Shown here in pieces: positions 34,686 through 42,594 of a stretch of 47,909 bases of DNA. Both the position numbers and the translations under genes were made by a program. The stretch is from Clostridiales bacterium GWE2_32_10 (lineage in GTDB: Bacteria > Bacillota > Clostridia > Lachnospirales > UBA12420), in contig MGOW01000048.1 in the NCBI GenBank assembly GCA_001797255.1, positions 6,577-54,485 of the forward strand. The letters run 5' to 3'. Numbering within the stretch: the first letter of the stretch is position 1; each line of letters opens with the position of its first letter. The notes beneath the pieces were generated by a model. It did not search any database, had not been told where the DNA came from, and saw only the letters and a program-made list of their open reading frames with translations.

Positions 34686-34714
34686 TTGACAAATGTAAAA
34701 AAGTGGTATATAAT
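34686..34714 (+). promoter_or_regulatory. Consensus sigma-A promoter upstream of the CHC2 zinc-finger gene
   Basis: TTGACA (34686-34691), exactly 17 bases, TATAAT (34709-34714): a perfect consensus, lying 50 bases beyond the IS end. It should drive the zinc-finger gene and, without an intervening terminator, jetD. Confidence 0.9.
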
Positions 34715-34747
34715 GTAAAGTAAAAATTTAGAAATGGGTGATGATAT

Positions 34748-36061
34748 TTGAGTACACAATTTGATAAAATGGATGAACTAATCAATACTGGGGAATTGGA
34801 AATAGATGATATTGGAACTTTGAGAATAGAAAGAGAAACATTAGCAAGAGTTAAAGATGGTTTTACAGCCAATATAGTTAAAATTGAGTATGAAAATGTA
34901 AATGGTTATGAAGATAGAAATGGCTTATTAAAAATAACTTCAACGGATAATTTTGTGAAATATAAACTTATATTTGATCAATATAGTTATAAAGGTAATA
35001 TAGGCAGGGGATATGAAAGTGTTCTAGATTTAGAGGGTAATAAAATATATACAAAGGTGGATTATTCACGGCGAGTAGGAAAAAATTATTTAACGCAAAA
35101 GGTATATAATAGTCATATTAAACCAGTAGATGTTATAGAAATGAGTGGAACAAAAGGTGAGGAATATACTGTTGTGATTAATCGTACTAGTGATAAAGAG
35201 CGAATCAATATAATAAAAAGTAATTCGAGTGGAAGAGAAAAAGTTTGTGAGGTGTCAAAAGACTATTTAGCGGAGATGAGTGAAAAATATAGAGGAGATA
35301 AAATATTTGATACTGATAAACTGATGAATGAAGATGAGCAATATTTTAGATTTTTTGAATGCTTAAAAGAGATTTATTATACTGGAGCAATAAAGGTGTT
35401 TAGCCAAAATGTGGATAAGTTAAATATAAATTTTAATCAATTTTATAATTATATAAGTGAAACTTGTAATATAAATGATTTTGACGCTTTTGTAGAAGAA
35501 AAAAGAGGACAAGAAAAATGGAACAGAAGCGTACCGATACCAATTAGAGTAGAAACGGGATTTAAATATAAGATTGGAAATAATTATAATAAATATTATT
35601 CAAAAGAAGCTATAGCAAAGTTAAGAAAAGTTACAGATATAATGTTACTAGTAGCTGAGTATATACCAATATTATATGGAAAGGGTGAAAAATGTGTTCG
35701 TACACCATGCTTTTTTCATGAAGAAAAGACACCGTCTTTTACTATAAATAGAGAAGCACAATTATGCTCTTGTTTTGGGTGTAAAACAGGTGGAAATGTT
35801 ATAGATTTTGTTAGGGCAGCAGCTAAAAGTTTGAGTTTTGTTGATGCTTTAGATTATTTAGAACAAAGAGCGTTACATATAGGGAGTTTGGATAGGGAAC
35901 TACCAAAGATTACACATGAAGAATGGATTAGTGAGAAAGCGAAGAACGAGGAGAAGAAATATATGAGTGCAATAGATTGGTATACTAGAAATGACGAAAA
36001 TTCTATAGGTGATGGTGAAGTGGATATTGAAGATGAGGGATTAGACTATGTACCATTTTGA
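34748..36061 (+). CDS. Protein with a C-terminal DnaG-type CHC2 zinc finger
   Basis: A 437-residue protein of unknown function. Residues 1-300 match no family known to me. Near the C-terminus, C321-x2-H324 in 'CFFHEEKTPSFTI' and C342-x2-C345 in 'CSCFGCKTGGNVIDFV' form a CHC2 zinc finger as at the N-terminus of bacterial primases, followed by an acidic tail. The Toprim catalytic core of primase is absent, so this is not a working DnaG. The finger probably binds single-stranded or template DNA. TTG at 34748 is the likely start, with GGGTG seven bases upstream. It precedes jetD by 79 bases and shares its transcript. It may be a Wadjet accessory or part of a separate insertion. Confidence 0.75.
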   Translation: MSTQFDKMDELINTGELEIDDIGTLRIERETLARVKDGFTANIVKIEYENVNGYEDRNGLLKITSTDNFVKYKLIFDQYSYKGNIGRGYESVLDLEGNKIYTKVDYSRRVGKNYLTQKVYNSHIKPVDVIEMSGTKGEEYTVVINRTSDKERINIIKSNSSGREKVCEVSKDYLAEMSEKYRGDKIFDTDKLMNEDEQYFRFFECLKEIYYTGAIKVFSQNVDKLNINFNQFYNYISETCNINDFDAFVEEKRGQEKWNRSVPIPIRVETGFKYKIGNNYNKYYSKEAIAKLRKVTDIMLLVAEYIPILYGKGEKCVRTPCFFHEEKTPSFTINREAQLCSCFGCKTGGNVIDFVRAAAKSLSFVDALDYLEQRALHIGSLDRELPKITHEEWISEKAKNEEKKYMSAIDWYTRNDENSIGDGEVDIEDEGLDYVPF

Positions 36062-36140
36062 ATTAATATAGTATGGCAAAATTATAAGAACTTTAATTTT
36101 GTAAATGTGAAAACACTCACATCAAACGGAGGTAGATGCT

Positions 36141-37406
36141 ATGCAAAAAGAATGTATCAAATATTTCAAAAACACTCCCGCATTTAAACGCCTTCTAGAA
36201 GGTCTCAGGAAAAAATACGAGTCCTTAGACGGCATTGGTGGGAATATACATATAAGAAATCTCTCAATGGCTGAACGTGAAACTTTCTCAGGCTTTTTCC
36301 GTGAGGATTTTTATAATAAGAAAAATGCAAATATACCAGTTAAAAAAATTCAAAAAGCTTTAGATAACTCAAGATTTAAAGGGGTTTTGCTAAAGGATAT
36401 TATTGATGATTACTTTGGAGAAGAGGTAGTATCAAATAAGCAAAGGAATGAAAATTATAATAGAGATAAAGAAATATTTTTTGAAGACATACTAGATGGG
36501 ATAACTGATAAAGCACTAAAGAGTATGCTGCAAGAAGAGAAAAACGGATTGTCTAAAATGATAACTCAAATATATAATTTGAGCCAACAGAAACTAAAAA
36601 ATGCGATATTGACACTTGATAAGTCGGTTTGTAATCTACCATACAAAAATAATACAAAAGAAACCCTACCTGTATTTGCATCTAACATAACAAAAGACCC
36701 ACATGCATTTGACGACGGTACGATAAATCTAAAAATGCTGATAAATTATTTATGTGTGTTAAACCAAAGTGGAGTCCCAAAAAATGTAGAGGAAAAGAAC
36801 GAACTTTTGTATAGTGTAGGTCTCATAAAAGACGATATATCAAGCTTTACATTCTCAAAGGGGCTTATTGCAGTCAAAAAATCAACTATACATAGCGGAT
36901 GGCAAGGCTTTTACGATAATAATGAGATATTGCAGATTAGTGTGCTAAATCTAATGGAAATTGACGAGATTATAGTGCCACAAAGAAAAGTTTATGTAGT
37001 AGAAAATCCTATGATATTTAGAGAGATTGTAAATAGTACAGAAAATGACGTAGCTATAGTTTGTACCTATGGACAACTACGACTAGCATCAATATTTCTT
37101 TTGGATATGATAATAAAAGGTGGTAACGAGTTAGTTTACTCAGGAGATTTTGACCCAGAAGGGATAATGATAGCGGACAAGCTAAAGTTGAGGTATAAAG
37201 AAGCTTTAAGCCTATGGCGGTTTGGTATAGATGATTATGAGAATGCGGTATCTAATATAGTGATAACGGAAGCAAGACTAAAAAAGCTAGATAAAGTAGC
37301 AAGTAATGAACTAAAAGAAGTGGCTAGATATATACAGGCCACTAAAAGAGCAGGGTATCAAGAAAATATAGTAGATTTATTAAGGGGCGATGTCTTGCGC
37401 GGATAA
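36141..37406 (+). CDS. jetD: Wadjet type II nuclease subunit JetD (DUF2399, Toprim-like)
   Basis: A 421-residue protein. The N-terminal part ('FKRLLEGLRKKYES', 'LSMAERETFSGFF') resembles the TIGR02679/DUF3323 region. The C-terminal DUF2399 domain is Toprim-like with E288 ('VYVVENP') and D336/D338 in 'YSGDFDPEGIMIAD', the metal-binding acidic residues. JetD cuts plasmid DNA once the JetABC motor has extruded it. All residues expected for activity are present. A GGAGG site precedes the ATG. Normally jetD follows jetC directly; here it is in a separate transcript behind the CHC2 gene. Its last 27 bases overlap the converging MATE gene. Confidence 0.93.
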   Translation: MQKECIKYFKNTPAFKRLLEGLRKKYESLDGIGGNIHIRNLSMAERETFSGFFREDFYNKKNANIPVKKIQKALDNSRFKGVLLKDIIDDYFGEEVVSNKQRNENYNRDKEIFFEDILDGITDKALKSMLQEEKNGLSKMITQIYNLSQQKLKNAILTLDKSVCNLPYKNNTKETLPVFASNITKDPHAFDDGTINLKMLINYLCVLNQSGVPKNVEEKNELLYSVGLIKDDISSFTFSKGLIAVKKSTIHSGWQGFYDNNEILQISVLNLMEIDEIIVPQRKVYVVENPMIFREIVNSTENDVAIVCTYGQLRLASIFLLDMIIKGGNELVYSGDFDPEGIMIADKLKLRYKEALSLWRFGIDDYENAVSNIVITEARLKKLDKVASNELKEVARYIQATKRAGYQENIVDLLRGDVLRG

Positions 37407-38762
37407 TCGCTCTTCGTGCTTATCATCTAGCTGTTTTAATTCTTTGTATATCAAAACCCCTGTTATAATTGATGCAACGAAATCAGCGACAGGAGCTGAG
37501 AATAATATCCCGTGTATTCCAAAAAATAACGGAAGTATTAGGATAGCTGGTATTAGTATAATCAGTTGGCGTGAAAGATTTAAAAATGCGGATTGTTTTG
37601 GTTTGCCTACTGCTGTAAAATAGTTTGCACTAACAATTTGAAATCCTATTATAGGCAACATCATAAAGAATACTCTTAATGCATAAACGGTAAAATCCAT
37701 TAACTCTTTATTAATGTTTTTGCCAAAAAGCTCGACAATCTGTACAGGGAAAATTTCTACAAATATAAAACCGATAATAGCTAGTACTGTAGAGGCAAGT
37801 ATAGCAAGCTTAAATGCTTCTTTTACTCTATCATACTTTTTTGCACCATAATTAAATCCTATTATAGGCTGAGAGCCTTGATTTATTCCTATTACAGGCA
37901 TGAGTATAAGAGTCTGAATACTTGTAACTATTCCTATCCCAGAGATAGCGATGTCTCCACCATATTTCATAAGGCTGATATTAAGTATAACAGTTACAAG
38001 ACTAGCTGCTAGTTGCATTAGAAAAGGTGCAGAGCCTAAAGTAATAATTTTGGTGATTATAGCTTTGTTTGGAGCCATATTTTTAAGTCTTATTTTAAGA
38101 GAACTTTTATTTGAAAAGAAATAACTAAGAACCCATAAAGAAGAACAAACCTGAGCTAATACCGTTGCAATAGCTGAACCGCCAACTCCCATGCCGAAAC
38201 CAAATATAAAAACAGCACAAAATACAGCATTTAAGACAGCACTTAAAAGCATGGTATACATCGCCATTTTAGGGTTACCCTCACCACGTATAAAGTTATT
38301 CAAACCGAAGCTTGTAGATTGAAATATAGTTCCTAGAAGTATTATTTGCATATATTCCTTTGCATAGGGCAAAACATTTTCGCTTGCTCCGAGTAATTGT
38401 AACATTGGATCTAAAAAAGCTAATCCCAGAACTGTTATAGATAACGATATAACGATAAACAAAAACATCGCATTCCCAATAATATGCTCTGCCTCATTTT
38501 TATTACCTTCGCCAAGTCTTATAGAAACTAGAGCATTAGCGCCAATACCGACAAGTATTATAAGTGCCATTGTTATAAGCATTATAGGAAAGCAGATAGT
38601 AATACCTGCAATACCTAAAGAACCTGAGATACTATTTCCTACGAAAATTCTATCGACTACATTATATGAAGCCATTACAAGCATCCCTATAACTGCAGGA
38701 ACAGAAAATTTAATTAATAAAGACGATATTTTAGCTTCGCCCAATTGTTGTGCATGATTCAT
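37380..38762 (-). CDS. MATE-family multidrug exporter
   Basis: A 460-residue membrane protein with about 12 transmembrane segments and MATE features: 'LLIKFSVPAVIGMLVMASYNVVDRIFVG' at the start, 'RLGEGNKNEAEHIIGNA', 'NNFIRGEGNPKMAM' and 'GINQGSQPIIGFNYGAKKYDRVKEA'. Such transporters export cationic drugs with sodium or proton entry. The ATG at 38762 has AGAGGT upstream; 13 further codons in frame are not needed. It converges on jetD, sharing 27 bases with its end. Confidence 0.93.
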   Translation of the reverse strand: MNHAQQLGEAKISSLLIKFSVPAVIGMLVMASYNVVDRIFVGNSISGSLGIAGITICFPIMLITMALIILVGIGANALVSIRLGEGNKNEAEHIIGNAMFLFIVISLSITVLGLAFLDPMLQLLGASENVLPYAKEYMQIILLGTIFQSTSFGLNNFIRGEGNPKMAMYTMLLSAVLNAVFCAVFIFGFGMGVGGSAIATVLAQVCSSLWVLSYFFSNKSSLKIRLKNMAPNKAIITKIITLGSAPFLMQLAASLVTVILNISLMKYGGDIAISGIGIVTSIQTLILMPVIGINQGSQPIIGFNYGAKKYDRVKEAFKLAILASTVLAIIGFIFVEIFPVQIVELFGKNINKELMDFTVYALRVFFMMLPIIGFQIVSANYFTAVGKPKQSAFLNLSRQLIILIPAILILPLFFGIHGILFSAPVADFVASIITGVLIYKELKQLDDKHEERLSAQDIAP

Positions 38763-38900
38763 TTTGATTACCTCTTTTCTGATACATATTAGTTTGTACA
38801 ATAGATACTATGATATTACATAAATGGGATAATGTCAATGAATTTTTAGAAAGAAAAAAACGAGTTAAAAAATATGATTGAGTAATTTTAAAGTAAAAAC

Positions 38901-38929
38901 TTGACTTATGGGAAAATATGTTATATAAT
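38901..38929 (+). promoter_or_regulatory. Consensus sigma-A promoter of the two-gene unknown cluster
   Basis: TTGACT (38901-38906), 17 bases, TATAAT (38924-38929), 43 bases before the ATG at 38973. An open frame beginning at 38901 starts inside the promoter and should not be used. Confidence 0.87.
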
Positions 38930-38972
38930 GCTGATTAAGATTTTTAATATAATACAAGGAGAGATTGTAAAG

Positions 38973-40223
38973 ATGGACATTAAAAATGATTTAGATTTAA
39001 AGAAAAGAATGGAGAGACTTAAGCTATATCAAAAACTTAATTTTAAAGGAATATTTAATATGTTTATTGAGAAAAAGGCAGGAGATATTCTTAGTGGTAT
39101 TGGAGCTAAGTTTGGGGAAAATTCTAAAACAAAAGAAAGCTTGATACGAAGATTTCTATTAATCTTATCAGATATTCAAGATGATTTATTTGTGGATGGT
39201 AATAAACATGAGGCAATGATAAGCAAAGGTAAGAATCCTTCACCATTAGCACTTTTAGGGATACGGTCAACAACTATATATGTAAATGATAAAGGGAATG
39301 TAGTATTTAAAAAATTGGATATGCCTCGTAGTAACATTGATGAATATGATTTGGAAAAAGATGTAATTAAAACTACAGAAGTTGCACATGAAGAAGAATT
39401 CGTTACAAGAAGAGTAGATGGAGAAATAGTTAGTACTTCACAAATTAACTTTATGAGCAGAGTGGAGTTAAATAAAGTACTACTAAAGTTGCATGAAGGC
39501 GGGCTAACAATGGGTGAAGCACTAGAAAAAGCAAAAAACGGGCAACAAGTATTACTTGAACAGATTGTAACTCTAAAAGATAAATATGGATATCTTAAAA
39601 AAGCATTAGAAGGGGAAGTTGCTCATAGTGATGAAGTATCTAAAAAATTTGTAGACATGATGAAAAGGTTTGGCAATGCAGGACAAAAATTATTTGATGA
39701 AAATTTAGGGAAAGAAGGTAATAAGGGGGAAAATAAATATCGTGAATTTTTTACGGTCATGACTGATATATATGGAGAAGAATTAGCCAAAATGTGTGCT
39801 AGGTATATTAGTGATAAAAATTTTAATAATATTGGAGTAGCAGAGAAAGAAGAAAAAAATAAATTTACTATAGAGGAAGCTATAGACGCTGTTTATGCAA
39901 CAGGGGTTGTTCCAAATGATGCATCGCTAATAGATATAAGAATAAAGGATGAATTACTGGAGATTGCTAGATTTGTTAACGGAATACCAGTAAAAGATGC
40001 AGTTGATATGGCATTAAATACGGGGAAAGGGTTACCAAATAAAAACTGTTTTGAATCGGATGAAGCTTTTGAAGATGCGTTGGATGAGGTTAAATTTTTT
40101 AGAGGGATCTCAATATCTGAGGGTATAGAAGAAGCTAAAGAGACTGGAGTTGCACCAGATTGGGACGATTTTAGGACAGATGAAGAAGCTCAAATAGCAT
40201 ATAACGAAATAGCTTTATTATAA
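38973..40223 (+). CDS. Unrecognised soluble protein with repeated C-terminal motifs
   Basis: A 416-residue, acidic, probably cytoplasmic protein. AAGGAGAG nine bases before the ATG at 38973 sets the start. The N-terminal part has no known domain. The last 120 residues contain a degenerate repeat: 'EEAIDAVYATGVVPND', 'DAVDMALNTGKGLPN' and 'EGIEEAKETGVAPDW', each a short helix followed by TG-x2-P. An earlier 'MGEALEKAKNGQ' may be a fourth. The pattern is reminiscent of small helical repeat arrays used for protein contacts. A second unknown gene starts about 70 bases downstream and probably works with it. Confidence 0.7.
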   Translation: MDIKNDLDLKKRMERLKLYQKLNFKGIFNMFIEKKAGDILSGIGAKFGENSKTKESLIRRFLLILSDIQDDLFVDGNKHEAMISKGKNPSPLALLGIRSTTIYVNDKGNVVFKKLDMPRSNIDEYDLEKDVIKTTEVAHEEEFVTRRVDGEIVSTSQINFMSRVELNKVLLKLHEGGLTMGEALEKAKNGQQVLLEQIVTLKDKYGYLKKALEGEVAHSDEVSKKFVDMMKRFGNAGQKLFDENLGKEGNKGENKYREFFTVMTDIYGEELAKMCARYISDKNFNNIGVAEKEEKNKFTIEEAIDAVYATGVVPNDASLIDIRIKDELLEIARFVNGIPVKDAVDMALNTGKGLPNKNCFESDEAFEDALDEVKFFRGISISEGIEEAKETGVAPDWDDFRTDEEAQIAYNEIALL

Positions 40224-40293
40224 GAAAATGTAAGTATAAAGAAAGTAATGTATGTTTATAAGGGTAATGGATATATGGATATGGAGGTATTAC

Positions 40294-42435
40294 GTGAGTA
40301 GGGAAAAACAGAAAAAGTATATAGAGGATCCTAAAGTTACAACAGCATTAGCAGTAGCTGAAAGAATAGCGGATATGAAAGAAAAGAATATTATCTTTGA
40401 AAAATTGGCTGTATATTATGCTGAAATGTGGGTAAGTTGTGATAAAACAATTGCACATTTTACGTTTGATGCTAAATATGATAGAGCATTAGCTTATTTA
40501 AATGGAGGAGATGAAGCCAGCATTGAAAAGGTGCAAGCTTTACTAGATACGATAGAACGAGCATATAAGGAAAATGAATTACCTGTAGAGGACAAAATGG
40601 TAAAGTCGAGTTATAACGAACTTGCTGAGAATAAATATACATATTATGATAAAGATGGATTGCTTGTAGCTAAAATTAAGACAGATGATTATATACAAGG
40701 AAAATACCTTGGAGAGATAAATATAAATGGCTTTGTAATAGATGCAGGTGTAATAGAAAAAATAAATACTATGTTTCCAAATACAAGGAGATTAGTATTT
40801 AAGGATTGTACAATAAAGGAAGACGTAAGATTTAATGTATTTAATAAACTAAGCCAAATTGAAATAAAAGATTCTAAATTAGAAGATTTCTACTCATTTA
40901 ATTACATAGGTATAAATTCAAAAGATAAAGTAACAATAGATTTAAAAAATATTACGGTAGAAAAGAATGAAAAAGTTCTAGATTTAAATAATGTGGATTC
41001 TATAACATTTGATATAGTGAATATGGATTACGCTAATTTTTTTACATCTACACTAGCTAGCAATTTAAAGAATATTATTATTGACAAAGCATCTAAAAAG
41101 TTGAAAGATGAGAAAGAAGTGTATGTAGGTATTGGAAAAGAAAAGACTATGTATTATGGTCCTCTTGATTTAATACATGCTTTTTATAACCTAGAAAAAT
41201 TATATACGAATGTAAAGGTTATGCATTTAGATTTTCTAAACAGGCTAAATAAACTAGAGACAGCTGAGGGGTTTGACCTTATTCTTGATGATGTAAAGCT
41301 TAAGAAAAATCTAATGAAAGAATATGAAGAACTGGTCATAGCGAGGGGAATGTTAGCTAAGTATGAAGATAATCACATTAGCTTAAATAGAATGCTTAGT
41401 GGTATAAAGAAAGATGAAGTACGTATGCTGAAAAAATTTTATGAGTATATAAAGGTAATGCCTAGTGATATTGAAAAATGGTCACGGAAAGATATAGGCG
41501 ATATTGGAAAGGCTATAGAAACTATAAAGCAAATAGAAAAACTTCCTATAGATAAAAGGTATTCTTTAGGTAGAAAAGAATTCAACGGTATAATAGAAAT
41601 TGGGAATCCAAGCTTAATGTTGCTTAATGACAGAAATAGTGAAACGATTATAGCTGATAAAAGATGTAAGGTAACAGAAAAGAATTTATTAGTAGGAAGT
41701 CCTTTAGAATATAATGACAAGACAGAAAAAATTTATATTGCTGAACCTAAAATTAAGCATATGCCAATATATAGTAGGCATAAAGAATATAATTTTCCTG
41801 ATATAGAAGCTGCTGAAAAACGGGTATATGATTTAATAGCACGAGAAGAATATAGAAAGCTAAATCCGAAAATAAAAAATGAAGCTGCTAGAAAAATTAT
41901 AGAGCAAGGAGAGTCTGAGTATGCTCAGTGGGATTTAGAAAATTTTTGTGGCTATATTGAAGAAAGAGGTAGCGTATTATACGCATTACTAATGCAAAGT
42001 TGTAGATATGAGAAATTAGCCGATGAAGATATTTATAAACTAATAGGGGGAGATGTACCTTTTGTATATAGGAATGGAGTTTATTATAAGGATTTGATTG
42101 AAATATATTTAAGACAAACTAATGAGGATAGGACGATGGTTGATGCGATAATGATTGAGGAAGAACAAAAGTATCAAGAAGAACAGAGAAGAGTGGAATC
42201 TGTGTACAATATGTTGGATAAAACTAAAGAAATAGTGGATTTTCTATGTAGCAATGAGGATGTATTTAATAGTATGCCAATAAATGATATGGCATATATA
42301 CGCAATACAGTATTTAATGAAGAATACAGAACGCTAGAAACTGTTGATAATATATATAAGCAATTGATTGCACCTGATAAGATTATGGATTTGGTAGATG
42401 GAAATGACGATGTTATGTTAGATATGGAAGGATAA
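40294..42435 (+). CDS. Large unrecognised protein with a repeat-like middle region
   Basis: A 713-residue protein without signal peptide or membrane segments. GGAGGT (40283-40288) points to the GTG at 40294 rather than the ATG at 40252. Residues around 130-330 alternate short hydrophobic beta strands with polar turns ('LVFKDCTIKED', 'LSQIEIKDSKLEDF', 'LKNIIIDKASK'), resembling a leucine-rich-repeat-like solenoid. The C-terminal part is helical and charged. No catalytic motif was recognised. It shares the promoter of the preceding gene and is followed by a terminator, so the two form one unit. Confidence 0.7.
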   Translation: MSREKQKKYIEDPKVTTALAVAERIADMKEKNIIFEKLAVYYAEMWVSCDKTIAHFTFDAKYDRALAYLNGGDEASIEKVQALLDTIERAYKENELPVEDKMVKSSYNELAENKYTYYDKDGLLVAKIKTDDYIQGKYLGEININGFVIDAGVIEKINTMFPNTRRLVFKDCTIKEDVRFNVFNKLSQIEIKDSKLEDFYSFNYIGINSKDKVTIDLKNITVEKNEKVLDLNNVDSITFDIVNMDYANFFTSTLASNLKNIIIDKASKKLKDEKEVYVGIGKEKTMYYGPLDLIHAFYNLEKLYTNVKVMHLDFLNRLNKLETAEGFDLILDDVKLKKNLMKEYEELVIARGMLAKYEDNHISLNRMLSGIKKDEVRMLKKFYEYIKVMPSDIEKWSRKDIGDIGKAIETIKQIEKLPIDKRYSLGRKEFNGIIEIGNPSLMLLNDRNSETIIADKRCKVTEKNLLVGSPLEYNDKTEKIYIAEPKIKHMPIYSRHKEYNFPDIEAAEKRVYDLIAREEYRKLNPKIKNEAARKIIEQGESEYAQWDLENFCGYIEERGSVLYALLMQSCRYEKLADEDIYKLIGGDVPFVYRNGVYYKDLIEIYLRQTNEDRTMVDAIMIEEEQKYQEEQRRVESVYNMLDKTKEIVDFLCSNEDVFNSMPINDMAYIRNTVFNEEYRTLETVDNIYKQLIAPDKIMDLVDGNDDVMLDMEG

Positions 42436-42436
42436 G

Positions 42437-42455
42437 AAGGGCAGATGCCCTTTTT
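42437..42455 (+). terminator. Terminator after the two unknown genes
   Basis: AAGGGCA (42437-42443) pairs with TGCCCTT (42446-42452), in practice a GC-rich stem with a four-base loop, ending in five T residues. It starts just after the stop codon. Confidence 0.85.
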
Positions 42456-42512
42456 GACATTGTTAAATTAGTTGGGTAAACATAAATAAAAAAATGAATA
42501 AAATATTAGGTA

Positions 42513-42541
42513 TTGTCAAATAAGAGAAAAAAGAGTATAAT
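42513..42541 (+). promoter_or_regulatory. Sigma-A promoter of the DUF2339-DUF3999 genes
   Basis: TTGTCA (42513-42518), 17 bases, TATAAT (42536-42541), 53 bases before the GTG start. Confidence 0.85.
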
Positions 42542-42594
42542 AACTTTTAGTAACATAATTTATAAGAAGATGAAGCTATAAGGGGGAGATTTGA

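Noticed and set aside
34748-36061. Annotation as DNA primase (DnaG)
   Set aside because: Only the CHC2 finger is present, at the wrong end of the protein, and the Toprim catalytic core is missing.
38901-40223. Long start of the first unknown gene at 38901
   Set aside because: The first codons lie in the -35/-10 promoter; the ATG at 38973 has a proper ribosome site.
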